Source: Gaiellasilicea sp963806955 (GTDB lineage: Bacteria; Actinomycetota; Thermoleophilia; Gaiellales; Gaiellaceae). Taken from it: DNA of 64,000 nucleotides. Positions within the stretch are counted from its first letter, which is position 1; every line of letters begins with the position of its first letter. The stretch spans positions 744,001-808,000 of the forward strand of contig CAWDZG010000002.1 in NCBI GenBank assembly GCA_963806955.1. Direction: 5' to 3'. Positions 8,153 through 17,034 of this stretch are shown here, piece after piece. The notes under the pieces were generated by a model. The model did not search any database. It was not told the origin of the DNA and saw nothing but the letters and a program-made list of their open reading frames with translations. The position numbers and the translations under genes were made by a program.

Positions 8153-8962
8153 GTGCGCGGCCTCGAGGGCAAGAACGTGCTCGTCACCGGCGGGACGTCC
8201 GGGATCGGACAGGCGATCGCCGTCCGCTTCGCCGAGCACGGCGCGAACGTCGCGATCAACTACCGCGAGGATCCGGACGAGGCGTCCGAAACGCAGGAGC
8301 AGATCGACGAGTGCCTGGAGCGCGTGCGGCAACACGGCGTGCGCGACGTGCTCGTCGGCGGCGACGTCTCCGACGAGACCGAGGTCGTCGCCATGGTCAC
8401 GGACGCGATCGCGAAGCTCGGCGGGCTCGACGTGCTCGTCAACAACGCGGGCATCCAGCTCTCGAGCCCGTCGGAGGAGCTCTCCGCCGAGGACTTCGAC
8501 CGCGTCCTCGCGGTCAACCTGCGCGGCGCGTTCCTCTGTGCTCGCGAGGTGATCCGGCACTTCCTCGGCGAGGACAAGCGGGGCTCGATCGTGAACGTGT
8601 CCAGCGTCCACCAGCGGATCCCGAAGCCGCAGTACCTGGGCTATGCGGTCTCGAAGGGTGGGATGCAGAACCTGACGACGACGCTCGCGCTCGAGTACGC
8701 CGGTCGCGGGATCCGTGTCAACGCGATCGGGCCGGGCGCGACGATCACGCCGATCAACAACGCCTGGGTCGACGACCCCGAGAAGCGCGAGCAGGTGACG
8801 AGCCACATCCCGCTCGGGCGGGCGGGCGACGCGGACGAGATGGCCGGCGTCGCCGCCTTCCTCGCCTCCGACGACGCTGCGTACATCACCGGGCAGACGC
8901 TCTACGTCGACGGCGGCCTGACGCTCTACCCGGACTTCCTCGAGCCCTGGTCGTCGGAGTAG
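8153..8962 (+). CDS. Short-chain dehydrogenase, glucose 1-dehydrogenase-like
   Basis: A 269-residue classical SDR with TGGTSGIG (residues 12-19), NNAG, the catalytic YAVSK pair and the C-terminal GQTLYVDGG segment common to the glucose/sugar dehydrogenase-like group. The GTG at 8153 follows a TACCGT -10 box (8141-8146) by 6 nt; no ribosome binding site is visible. The next gene, a GH15 enzyme, starts 2 nt after its stop, so the two are probably co-transcribed, which fits an alcohol- or sugar-oxidising role. The cofactor (NAD or NADP) and substrate are not certain. Confidence 0.88.
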   Translation: MRGLEGKNVLVTGGTSGIGQAIAVRFAEHGANVAINYREDPDEASETQEQIDECLERVRQHGVRDVLVGGDVSDETEVVAMVTDAIAKLGGLDVLVNNAGIQLSSPSEELSAEDFDRVLAVNLRGAFLCAREVIRHFLGEDKRGSIVNVSSVHQRIPKPQYLGYAVSKGGMQNLTTTLALEYAGRGIRVNAIGPGATITPINNAWVDDPEKREQVTSHIPLGRAGDADEMAGVAAFLASDDAAYITGQTLYVDGGLTLYPDFLEPWSSE

Positions 8963-8964
8963 AC

Positions 8965-10798
8965 GTGAGCTCGCGGCCGATCGCGTCCTATGGCCTGCTC
9001 TCGGACTGCAACTCCGCGGCGCTCGCGGGGTCGGACGGCTCGATCGACTGGCTCTGCCTGCCGCGCTTCGACAGCCCCGCCGTCTTCGCCCGCATCCTCG
9101 ACCCCGACGCCGGCCACTGGTCGATCGCGCCCGCAGGGCCGTTCGAGAGCGAGCGCCGCTACCTGGACGGCTCGCTCGTGCTCGAGACGACCTTCACGAC
9201 GGAGACCGGGCGGGTCCGGCTGCGGGACGCACTCGCGTTCGCGCCCGGCCAGCGCGCACATGAGCTCGGCCTCGACGCGCCGCACGAGCTCCTGCGCCGG
9301 GTCGAGGGCCTCAGCGGCACCGTGGAGGTGGTGGTGGAGCTCGCGCCGCGGCCGGAGTACGGCCTCGTGCGGCCGCTCTTCCGGCAGACCGAGGACGGCG
9401 GACGGACGTTCAGCGGCCCCAACCAGGTGACCGTCCGCGCCGGCGTCCCGGTCGAGGTCGAGGACGGCACGCTGCGGGCCTCGTTCTCGCTCGCCGAGGG
9501 TGAGCAGGCCGGCTTCGCGCTCCGCTGGATCCCGACCGCCGAGACCGGCGTCGACGCGACCGCGCCCGGCAAGGTCGGAGCGCGGATCGAGGACGTCCTC
9601 GAGGGCTGGCGCTCGTGGGAGGCCGACCACGACATCTACGAGGGCTCGCGCCGCGAGCTCGTCCGGCTCAGCTCACGCGTGCTCAAGGGCCTCACCTACC
9701 GGCCGACCGGCGCGATCGTCGCCGCGCCGACCACCTCGCTGCCGGAGACCGTCGGCGGCGAGCGGAACTGGGACTACCGCTACGCCTGGATCCGGGACGC
9801 CAGCCTGACGCTGCAGGCGCTCTTCATCGGCACCTGCTCCGACGAGGCCGAGAACTTCGTCTCGTTCATGACGAGCGCGGCGGGGGGCGGCGCGACCGCC
9901 GACCACTCACTCCAGATCATGTACGGGATTGCCGGCGAGCACGACCTGACCGAGCGCGAGCTGCCGCACCTGCGTGGGTGGCGCGACTCGGCGCCCGTGC
10001 GGGTCGGGAACGGTGCCTGGGATCAGGTGCAGCTCGACGTCTACGGCGAGCTGCTCGACGCGATCCACGTCTACGCCGAGCAGCTCGGCGAGCTGCACCC
10101 GGAGATCCAGCGGTTCGCCGCCGGCCTCGCGGATGCGGCAGCGGAGCGGTGGACGGGGAAGGGCGCGGGGATGTGGGAGATGCGCGGCGAGCCGCAGCAC
10201 CACCTCTCCGGCAAGCTCTTCTGCTGGGTCGCGCTCGACCGGGCGGTGAAGCTCGCGCCGCGACTCGGCGAGTACGCGAGGGCCGAGGCCTGGGAGGCGA
10301 CCCGGGACGAGATCCGCGAGGCGATCCTGACCCGCGCCTGGAGCGAGGAGAAGCAGGCGTACGCGCAGGCGTTCGGCAGCGACGCTCTCGACGCGGCCGC
10401 TCTGCTGATGCCGATCGTCGGCTTTCTTCCCGCCGACGACGAGCGGATGCGCTCGACGATCGAGGCGATCGCGAGCGAGCTGGCCGCGGACGGGCTCGTG
10501 CTCCGCTACCTGCAACGAGGAGGGCGAGAACACGGACGGGCTCCGCGGCGAAGAGGGCACGTTCACGATCTGCTCCTTCTGGCTCGTCTCCTGTCTCGCC
10601 CGCCTCGGCGAGCTCGAACGCGCCGAAGCGCTCTTCGAGCGGCTCGCCGGCTACGCGAACGAGCTCGGCCTGCTCGCGGAGGAGATCGACACGGGAAGCG
10701 GCGAGCAGCTCGGCAACTTTCCCCAGGCCTTCTCCCATGTCGGCCTGATCACGGCCGCCTGGGAGCTCGACCGGGCGAGCGCCGGTGAGGCGCTTTAG
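8965..10798 (+). CDS. GH15 family glycoside hydrolase (glucoamylase/trehalase-like), frameshifted
   Basis: A protein of about 610 residues with the bacterial GH15 layout: an N-terminal beta-sandwich (ASYGLLSDCNSAALAGSDGS onward, about 230 residues) and an (alpha/alpha)6 barrel with the motif WDYRYAWIRDAS near residue 270. At about 10510 one extra base moves the frame. The continuation in the new frame (GEEGTFTICSFWLV, then QAFSHVGLITAAWEL) is the expected C-terminus, ending in TAG at 10798. Without the shift the frame would give an arginine-rich tail unlike the family. By family knowledge the protein hydrolyses alpha-glucosidic bonds, either trehalose or oligosaccharides. It follows an SDR by 2 nt and converges on the Mug-like gene with overlapping stops. 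Confidence 0.87.
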
Positions 10799-11318
10799 CC
10801 GCCCACCAACCGGCGCAGCGCGCTGAACCAGCGCAGCCGTTCGTGCCAGGGCACCGCGGCGTTCGCGGGCGACGTCGACGGCAGCACGAAGAGGATCGTC
10901 TCGCCGAGGCGGCGCTCCTGCGCTCCCAGCTCCGGCCGCTCGCCGAAGGAGCCGCGGTAGGCCTCCTTGCCGACGAAGCCGATCGCCCGGGGCGTCAGTT
11001 CGAGCGCGAGCCGCTCCAGCCGCTCCGCGGAGCCGGCGAAGTCGGCCTTGCGGAGGTCACCGGAGCCGGGTGTCGTCCGGTACGCCGCGTTGGTGACGCC
11101 GATCCCGAGCGGCAGCAGCTCGAACTGCTCGCGCGGCTCGTAGAGGCGCGGCGTGAACCCGGCTGCGTGGAGCAGGCGCCAGAAGTCGTTGCGCGGATTG
11201 GCGAAGTGGGCGTTCGCGGCGGCGGAGACCCGTCCGGGGTTGATCCCGCAGAAGACGACCGTCAGCCCGGGCGCGAGGACGTCCGGGACGTCGCTAGGCG
11301 GCTTCGGGTTCTCGGGAA
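10795..11318 (-). CDS. mug: Mug-like G/T(U) mismatch DNA glycosylase without a standard start codon
   Basis: Reading the minus strand gives about 174 residues of the TDG/Mug uracil-DNA glycosylase family: VPDVLAPGLTVVFCGINPGR (the GINPG active-site loop), HFANPRNDFWRLLHAAGFTP, LGIGVTN and the second loop LPSTSPAN before WHERLRWF. The frame is open from 11460 to the TAA at 10797-10795, but it holds no ATG, GTG or TTG upstream of the conserved region. I placed the start at an ATT (11318) 21 nt before the coding region overlaps the stop of the small upstream gene. That start, or frameshifting or coupling from the upstream gene, is unproven. Role: excision of uracil or thymine from mismatches with guanine. 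Confidence 0.75.
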
Positions 11319-11482
11319 TCGAGCTTGTCTTCGAACAAGGACCGGAGGAACTCGCCGGAGACGGGCAGCTCGTAGTGCCGTCTCCGTGGCTCGGCGACGA
11401 CGAGCTTGACGGAGTCCTCTCCGCGCCACCCGTAGCAGCGGGCGTAGCACTCGGCCTCGCTCAGCGTTCGGAGCCGTTGCAT
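11294..11482 (-). CDS. Small conserved-looking protein of unknown function
   Basis: A 62-residue frame starting at ATG 11482 with the segment LSEAECYARCYG near the N-terminus (cysteines at residues 12 and 16) and a charged C-terminus. I do not recognise the family. Codon usage is normal for the window. The ATG sits inside the palindrome CGTTGCA-T-TGCAACG (11475-11489). Its end overlaps the region where the Mug-like gene must begin, so the two are probably one operon, and translation of this gene may be needed for the next. Confidence 0.6.
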   Translation of the reverse strand: MQRLRTLSEAECYARCYGWRGEDSVKLVVAEPRRRHYELPVSGEFLRSLFEDKLDSREPEAA

Positions 11483-11527
11483 TGCAACGCACCGTACGAC
11501 CCGGACCGGACGACATCACGCCCCGTG

Positions 11528-11533
11528 TAGGTT
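11528..11533 (+). promoter_or_regulatory. -10 box TAGGTT of the osmC operon
   Basis: TAGGTT ends 6 nt before the ATG at 11540, predicting a leaderless mRNA for the five-gene operon that follows. No ribosome binding site precedes the ATG. Confidence 0.55.
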
Positions 11534-11539
11534 CCGAGG

Positions 11540-11950
11540 ATGAGCGCCCAGGCGAAAACCTTCTCGTACGCCGTCTCGCTCGATCGCGAGTGGGCCGCGT
11601 CGAGCGCGGAGGGCGGCCCGCCGATCCCGAACGACCCGGCCTGGACGCCGGAGCATCTCGTCCTGGCGGGCCTCGCCCGCTGCACCCTGACGAGCCTTCG
11701 CTACCACGCGCGCCGCGAGGAGATCGAGGTCGGCGGCCAGGCCGGCGCGACCGGCGAGGTGACCCAGCGGACGACCGACGGCCGCTACGCCTTCGTCCGG
11801 ATCAAGGTCGAGCTCGACGTCACGCTCGAGCCCGCGCCGCCGAACGTGCGCGAGCTACTGTCGAAGGCGGAGCGCGACTGCTTCGTCGGCGCCTCGCTGA
11901 CCGCGAAGCCGCGCTACCGCTGGACCGTCAACGGAGAGGAGATCGCGTGA
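11540..11950 (+). CDS. OsmC-family peroxiredoxin-like protein
   Basis: A 136-residue OsmC/Ohr fold protein with the two conserved redox cysteines at C48 (LAGLARCTL) and C114 (AERDCFVGAS). The family reduces organic hydroperoxides using the paired cysteines of a dimer. It is the first gene of an operon whose members overlap one another: its TGA overlaps the GTG of the aminotransferase by 4 nt. Whether it belongs to the Ohr, OsmC or YhfA group cannot be settled by eye. Confidence 0.87.
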   Translation: MSAQAKTFSYAVSLDREWAASSAEGGPPIPNDPAWTPEHLVLAGLARCTLTSLRYHARREEIEVGGQAGATGEVTQRTTDGRYAFVRIKVELDVTLEPAPPNVRELLSKAERDCFVGASLTAKPRYRWTVNGEEIA

Positions 11951-13113
11951 GCACGACGCTGCTGGACCTCGAGGCCGTTCGGGCGCGCTACTCCGCGCTC
12001 GGCCGCCGCCTCGCCTTCTTCGACGGGCCCGGAGGGACGCAGTGCCCCGACGAGGTGATCGACGCGATCTCGCGCTACCTGCGCGAGGACAACGCGAACA
12101 TCGGCGCCCCGTACGAGACGAGCGTGCGCACGGTCGAGCTGGTCGAGCGCTCGCGTGTGGCCGCCGGCCGGTTCCTCTCCTGCCACCCGGACGAGGTCGC
12201 GTTCGGGCAGAGCATGACCTCGCTGAACTTCCTCCTCACGCGCGCGCTCGGCCGGACGCTGCGCGAGGGCGACGAGATCGTCTGCACGAAGCTCGACCAC
12301 GACGCCAACGTCTCGCCGTGGCTCGCGCTCGCCGAGGATCTCGGCGTGGTCGTCAAGTTCGCCGCCGTGAACGACGACCTCTCGCTCGACCTCGCCGACC
12401 TCGAGGCGCAGCTCTCGGAGCGGACGCGCGTCGTCGCGTTCCCGATCGCGTCGAACGCGGTCGGCACGACGCCCGACGTGGCCCGCATCGTCGAGCTGGC
12501 GCACGGCGCCGGCGCGCTCGCGTGGGCGGACGCCGTCCACTACGGGCCGCACGGTCCGATCGACGTGGCCGGCTGGGACGTGGACGTCCTCCTCTGCTCG
12601 CCGTACAAGTTCTTCGGGCCGCACATGGGGCTCCTCTTCGGCAAGCGCGAGCTGCTCGAGAGCCTGAACCCGTACAAGGTGCGCCCCGCCGCGAACGAGC
12701 CGGTCGGCCACCGCTTCGAGCACGGCACCTCGCAGCACGAGCTGCTCGCCGGCTTCGTCGCTGCGGTCGAGTACATCGAGTCGCTCGGCTGGGAGGCGAT
12801 CGTGGCGCACGAGACCTCGCTCGGCCAGCGGTTCCTCGACGGGATGCCGGAGGCGGTCGACCTCTACGGCCTCCGCACGATGGAGGGCCGCGTGCCGACC
12901 TTCGCCTTCAACCTGCCCGGGCGCTCGTCGGAGGAGGTCGCCCACGAGCTGGCCGCACGCGAGATCGCGGTCTGGCACGGCGACTACTACGCGGTGGAGA
13001 TCATGAAGCAGCTCGGGCTCGAGGGAACCGGCGCCGTGCGCGCAGGCTTCGTCCACTACAACTCGGCGGACGAAGTCGACCGGCTCCTGACGGCGCTCGA
13101 CGAGCTGTGCTGA
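11947..13113 (+). CDS. Class V aminotransferase / cysteine desulfurase-like PLP enzyme
   Basis: A 388-residue fold-type I PLP enzyme. The cofactor lysine is K221 in SPYKFFGPHMG, and DHDANVSPW and the D-x-H motif ADAVHYGPH provide the PLP-contacting segment. It resembles the SufS/IscS-like and isopenicillin-epimerase-like class V group, particularly the cysteine-desulfurase-like proteins. I do not see the loop cysteine typical of desulfurases at the expected C-terminal place, so sulfur transfer is uncertain. The GTG (11947) overlaps the osmC stop, and its own stop is overlapped by the M20 gene. Confidence 0.85.
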   Translation: MSTTLLDLEAVRARYSALGRRLAFFDGPGGTQCPDEVIDAISRYLREDNANIGAPYETSVRTVELVERSRVAAGRFLSCHPDEVAFGQSMTSLNFLLTRALGRTLREGDEIVCTKLDHDANVSPWLALAEDLGVVVKFAAVNDDLSLDLADLEAQLSERTRVVAFPIASNAVGTTPDVARIVELAHGAGALAWADAVHYGPHGPIDVAGWDVDVLLCSPYKFFGPHMGLLFGKRELLESLNPYKVRPAANEPVGHRFEHGTSQHELLAGFVAAVEYIESLGWEAIVAHETSLGQRFLDGMPEAVDLYGLRTMEGRVPTFAFNLPGRSSEEVAHELAAREIAVWHGDYYAVEIMKQLGLEGTGAVRAGFVHYNSADEVDRLLTALDELC

Positions 13114-14402
13114 CGGTCGCCGAGCTTCTCTCCGAGCTGATCCGGTTCGACACCACGAACCCGCCCGGGAACGAGGCGGCGTGCATCTCGTACGTCCAGG
13201 GCCTGCTCGAGGAGGCCGGGTGCGAGACGCAGCTCTACGCGAAGGAGCCGGGCCGGCCGAACCTCGTCGCCCGCCTCGCCGGCGGTGACGCGTCACCGTT
13301 GCTGCTGCAGGGGCATGTCGACGTCGTCACGACCGCGGGGCAGGACTGGGCCGTGCCGCCCTTCGAGGGCCGCCTCGTTGACGGCGAGATCTGGGGCCGA
13401 GGCGCACTCGACATGAAAGGCGGAGTGGCGATGCTCGTCCACGCCTTCCTGCGCGCCGCCCGCGAGGGGACGCAGCTGCCCGGCGACCTCGTCCTCGCCG
13501 TCCTCTCCGACGAGGAGGCCGGCGGCGACCTCGGAGCGCGCTTCCTCGTCGAGGAGCACCCGGAGCTCTTCGCCGGGATCCGCTTCGCGCTCGGCGAGTT
13601 CGGAGGCTTCACGCTGCCGATCGCGGGCAAGCGCTTCTACCCGATCCAGGTGGCCGAGAAGCAGATCTGCTGGCTGAAGGCGACCGTCCGCGGCCCCGGC
13701 GGCCACGGCGCGTTCGTTCAGCGCGGCGGCACCGTCGCGCGGCTCGCGAAGCTGCTGCGCGACCTCGACCGGAAGCGGATGCCGGTGCACGTGACACCGG
13801 TCGTGCGGGACTTCGTCGAGCGCATCTCTGCCGAGCTGCCGCGCAAGGAGGCGACGGTGATGCGGTCGCTGCTGAAGCCACGTCTGACCGACACGGCGCT
13901 GCGGCTGCTCGGCGATCGAGCCGCCACGATCGAGCCGATGCTCCGCAACACGGTCAACGCGACGATCATCAGGGGCGGCGAGAAGATCAACGTCGTCCCG
14001 AGCGCGATCGAGCTGGAGCTGGACGGCCGCGCCCTGCCCGGCTTCGCCCCGGAGCAGCTGATCGCGGAGCTGCGCGAGCTCGTCGGGGACGACATCGAGC
14101 TCGAGCTCGTCCGCCACGACCCCGGCCGGACCGAGCCCGACCTCGGGCTCTTCGACCTGCTCGCCGGCGTGATCCGCGAGCTCGACCCGGACGGGATCCC
14201 CGTGCCGCTGCTGCAGATCGGCGTCACCGACGGCCGCTTCTTCGCCCGGGCGGGCGTGCAGACCTACGGCTTCCTGCCGATGCGGCTGCCGGAGGAGTTC
14301 GGATTCACGAAGCTGATCCACGCCGCCGACGAGCGGATCCCGGTCGAGGCGCTCGAGTTCGGAGCGGAGGCGGTCTGGCGCGCGATCCAGAGGCCGCGGT
14401 GA
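13107..14402 (+). CDS. M20-family metallohydrolase (ArgE/DapE/CPG2-like)
   Basis: A 431-residue di-zinc hydrolase. Metal ligands are visible in LLLQGHVDVV (His, then Asp), GRGALDMKGG and SDEEAGG (the catalytic Glu and a ligand Glu), with a central dimerisation domain inserted between (VRGPGGHGAF). The family removes acyl groups or cleaves dipeptides: acetylornithine, succinyl-diaminopimelate and related substrates. GTG at 13107 overlaps the aminotransferase stop by 7 nt, and its own TGA overlaps the epimerase GTG by 4 nt. The substrate is not evident; the operon mixes redox, PLP and sugar-nucleotide-like enzymes. Confidence 0.9.
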   Translation: MLTVAELLSELIRFDTTNPPGNEAACISYVQGLLEEAGCETQLYAKEPGRPNLVARLAGGDASPLLLQGHVDVVTTAGQDWAVPPFEGRLVDGEIWGRGALDMKGGVAMLVHAFLRAAREGTQLPGDLVLAVLSDEEAGGDLGARFLVEEHPELFAGIRFALGEFGGFTLPIAGKRFYPIQVAEKQICWLKATVRGPGGHGAFVQRGGTVARLAKLLRDLDRKRMPVHVTPVVRDFVERISAELPRKEATVMRSLLKPRLTDTALRLLGDRAATIEPMLRNTVNATIIRGGEKINVVPSAIELELDGRALPGFAPEQLIAELRELVGDDIELELVRHDPGRTEPDLGLFDLLAGVIRELDPDGIPVPLLQIGVTDGRFFARAGVQTYGFLPMRLPEEFGFTKLIHAADERIPVEALEFGAEAVWRAIQRPR

Positions 14403-15340
14403 GAGTTCTGGTCCTCGGTGGGACGAAGTTCCTCGGCCGGGCGTTCGTCGAGGCGGCGCTCGCACGCGGTCACGAGCTGACGCTGTTCAACCGGGGCGAG
14501 ACAAACCCGGAGCTCTTCCCGGACGTGGAGACGGTGCGCGGCGACCGCACCACGGACCTCGGCCTGCTCCGAGGTCGCACCTTCGACGCCGTCCTCGACC
14601 CGTCGGGCTACGTCCCCCGAACCGTTGCGGCCGCGGCGGAGACCCTCCGCGGCTGCGGGCACTACGTCTTCGTCTCGAGCGTCTCGGTCTACGCGGACGT
14701 GAGCTCACCGCCGAACGAGGAGAGCGCGGTCGCCGAGCTCGGCGACGCGCCCGACGACGAGCTCGCACCGGACTACTCCAACTACGGCGCGCTGAAGGGG
14801 CTCTGCGAGCGGGCCGTCTGCGAGGTCTTCCGCGAGCACAGCCTGATCGTCAGGCCCGGGCTGATCGTCGGCCCCCACGACCCGACCGGCCGCTTCACCT
14901 ACTGGGCGCACCGCCTCGCGCGCGGAGGCGAGATCCTCGCCCCGGGGCCGCCGGAGCGGATCGTGCAGTTCATCGACGTCCGCGACCTCGCCGCGTGGCT
15001 CCTCCACGGCATCGAGCGCCGGCTGACGGGCGTCTACAACGCGACCAACGAGGGCGTGCCGTGGGGCACGCTGCTCGCGGGAGCCGACGTGACCTGGGTC
15101 ACGGACGAGTTCCTGCGCGAGCGCGAGGTCGGCGAGTGGATGGAGCTGCCGCTCTGGATCGCCGACCCGGCCTTCGCCGGCATGCACGAGACGAACGTGA
15201 GCCGCGCCGTCGGCGCCGGGCTCCGCTTCCGGCCGCTGGAGGAGACGCTCGCCGGCGCGGCCGAGGCGCCCGCCGTCGAGGGCGTCGGGCTCTCGCCCGA
15301 GCGCGAGGCGGAGCTGCTCGCGGCCTGGAATGCCCGTTGA
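14399..15340 (+). CDS. NAD-dependent epimerase/dehydratase-like protein
   Basis: A 313-residue Rossmann-fold protein of the extended SDR type: VLVLGGTKFLGRAFVEAAL at the N-terminus, the SSVSVYAD strand, and YSNYGALKGLCE containing the catalytic-type YxxxK. RPGLIVGPHDPTGRFTYW follows, as in the actinobacterial reductase-like epimerases. The GTG at 14399 overlaps the M20 stop (GTGA). The stop TGA is overlapped by the TTG of the next gene. It may act on a sugar nucleotide or another NAD-dependent substrate; the sequence does not fix which. Confidence 0.87.
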   Translation: MRVLVLGGTKFLGRAFVEAALARGHELTLFNRGETNPELFPDVETVRGDRTTDLGLLRGRTFDAVLDPSGYVPRTVAAAAETLRGCGHYVFVSSVSVYADVSSPPNEESAVAELGDAPDDELAPDYSNYGALKGLCERAVCEVFREHSLIVRPGLIVGPHDPTGRFTYWAHRLARGGEILAPGPPERIVQFIDVRDLAAWLLHGIERRLTGVYNATNEGVPWGTLLAGADVTWVTDEFLREREVGEWMELPLWIADPAFAGMHETNVSRAVGAGLRFRPLEETLAGAAEAPAVEGVGLSPEREAELLAAWNAR

Positions 15341-16146
15341 GGGTCGGCTATCCAGGACGGGAAGGAGCCCACAGTGCAGCTGCGTGCGCCCTCCTCTTCC
15401 CCGAGGAGCAGATCGAGCCGCTGCCCTCGTTCGGCGACGTCGTCGAGGCGGTCGCCACGGGCCGCTTCGACCAGGGCGTGCTCCCGATCGAAAGCTCGAT
15501 CTCGGGGCCGGTCGCCGAGTCGCACGACCTGCTGGTCGGCTCCGGCGTCTCGATCAATGCGCAGACGATCCTGCCGATCCGCCACTTTCTCGTGGGAGTC
15601 GCAGAGATCGAGCCGGGCGAGATCCGGATCGTTCGCTCCCATCCCGCTGCGCTCGACCAGTGCCGGCGGCTGCTCGTCTCGCTGCCGCAGGCCGTCGCGA
15701 TCGCCGCGGGCACGACAGCGGATGCGGCAGCGCAGGTCGCGGCGGACGCCGATCCCACCGCCGTCGCGATCGCGAGCGAGCGGGCCGCCGTCCTCAACGG
15801 GCTCGTGGTGCTCGCTGCCGACGTCGGCGACCACCCCGAGGCGTTCACCCGCTTCGTGTCGATCTCGACCCGGACGCGGCTCGACCGAGGTGAAAACTGG
15901 CGGATCGCGTTCTCGTTCCAGACCGACCACCGGCCCGGCGCGCTGCACCGCGCGATCGAGCCGTTCGCGCGTCACGCGCTCGACCTCGTCCAGCTGACGT
16001 CGCGCCCGATCCCGCAGACGCCGTGGCGCTACCGCTTCGACGCCGTCGTGAGCGGGCACCCGCTGGACGACGTCGTCCGGGAGACGCTCGCCGAGGTGCG
16101 GGCGCAGTCGCAGTTCTTCACGGTCTTCGGCTCGTACCCCGCCTGA
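15337..16146 (+). CDS. pheA: Prephenate dehydratase with ACT domain
   Basis: A 269-residue monofunctional prephenate dehydratase (prephenate to phenylpyruvate, the committed step to phenylalanine). The catalytic domain carries IESSISGPVAESHDLL and the TRF motif (171-173) whose threonine is essential in the family. An ACT domain (about 190-265) with LTSRPIPQTPWRY provides phenylalanine feedback control. The start is TTG at 15337, giving a TTGA overlap with the epimerase stop; the glycine-rich substrate segment begins immediately after it. It is the last gene of the overlapping operon beginning with osmC. Confidence 0.95.
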   Translation: MRVGYPGREGAHSAAACALLFPEEQIEPLPSFGDVVEAVATGRFDQGVLPIESSISGPVAESHDLLVGSGVSINAQTILPIRHFLVGVAEIEPGEIRIVRSHPAALDQCRRLLVSLPQAVAIAAGTTADAAAQVAADADPTAVAIASERAAVLNGLVVLAADVGDHPEAFTRFVSISTRTRLDRGENWRIAFSFQTDHRPGALHRAIEPFARHALDLVQLTSRPIPQTPWRYRFDAVVSGHPLDDVVRETLAEVRAQSQFFTVFGSYPA

Positions 16147-16149
16147 CCC

Positions 16150-17010
16150 TCAGGCGTAGGCGTCCCGCGCGGCCTTCCAGCGCGGGTCGTCCCAGCGGAT
16201 CAGATCCGGGTCGACGCCGCGGGCCGCGGCGAGGTCGAGCGTCAGCCGCTGGAAGCGAACGATGTCCACGACCGGGTGCCGCGTCGGCACGAGCGTCACG
16301 TCGCAGCCGAGCGCCGTCAGGGCGGCGACCGCGTCGGCGGCGCGGGCGGCGGCGCGGCCCTCACCCTCGAGCACGAAGCAGCGGACGGTCTCGTCGACCG
16401 CGGCCAGGTGACCGTGCAGCAGCTCCTCCAGCCGGTGCGGCTCGGCCGGGAGGTACGCGCCCTCCCGTAGCTTCAGCGCCGCCTCCTGCGCCGTCGGCCA
16501 GTCGCGGCCGGCGCCGGCGATCACGTAGCGCTCGTGAGCGGTGACCGGGAGCGGCTCCTCCTCGAGCGCGGCGGCGACCGCGTCCGGGAGCCACGAGACG
16601 TCCTCGCCGCGCAACGCGGCGAGCGCGGCGACCGCACAGGTGTACGAGGCGGTGTGGCAGTAGCTCTCCTCGATCGCGGGCGTCGCGACGACGACCTCGT
16701 CGCAGAGCAGCGCGAGCGGGCCGTCGGGCTTGCCGGTGACGAGCCACTTCGGGCCTGAGAACGCCTCGGCCGCCTCGATCGTCAGCGGCGTCGGCCCCTC
16801 GTGGCTGACGAGCACCAGCACGTCGACGTCGGGCGGATCGAGCACGAATTCGAGCGCGTCGACGCCGGCGCCGCTCGTCTGCGCGGCGTGGAAGGAGGTG
16901 CCGCAGCCGACGACGGCGACGCGCCCATCCGGCAGACGCCGGTCCGTCGGCACGCCGGCCAGCCACTCCGGCTGTGCCGCCACCGTCGCGCGCATCTTCT
17001 CGCCTGCCAC
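16150..17010 (-). CDS. SIS-domain sugar isomerase-like protein (GlmS isomerase-domain type)
   Basis: A 286-residue protein with two SIS half-domains: CGTSFHAAQTSGAG early on and YVIAGAGRDWPTAQEAALKL in the second half, followed by EGAYLPAEPHRLEELLHG, all typical of the isomerase part of glucosamine-6-phosphate synthase. No glutamine amidotransferase domain is present. It is likely a phosphosugar isomerase or deaminase-like protein (AgaS/FrlB-like). The GTG at 17010 is 8 nt from TATAGA (17024-17019 minus) and may be leaderless; an ATG at 16995 is the alternative. It is divergent from the M16 protease, with overlapping -10 regions. Confidence 0.87.
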   Translation of the reverse strand: MAGEKMRATVAAQPEWLAGVPTDRRLPDGRVAVVGCGTSFHAAQTSGAGVDALEFVLDPPDVDVLVLVSHEGPTPLTIEAAEAFSGPKWLVTGKPDGPLALLCDEVVVATPAIEESYCHTASYTCAVAALAALRGEDVSWLPDAVAAALEEEPLPVTAHERYVIAGAGRDWPTAQEAALKLREGAYLPAEPHRLEELLHGHLAAVDETVRCFVLEGEGRAAARAADAVAALTALGCDVTLVPTRHPVVDIVRFQRLTLDLAAARGVDPDLIRWDDPRWKAARDAYA

Positions 17011-17034
17011 GGTGCCCTCTATACCATGGCCGCC

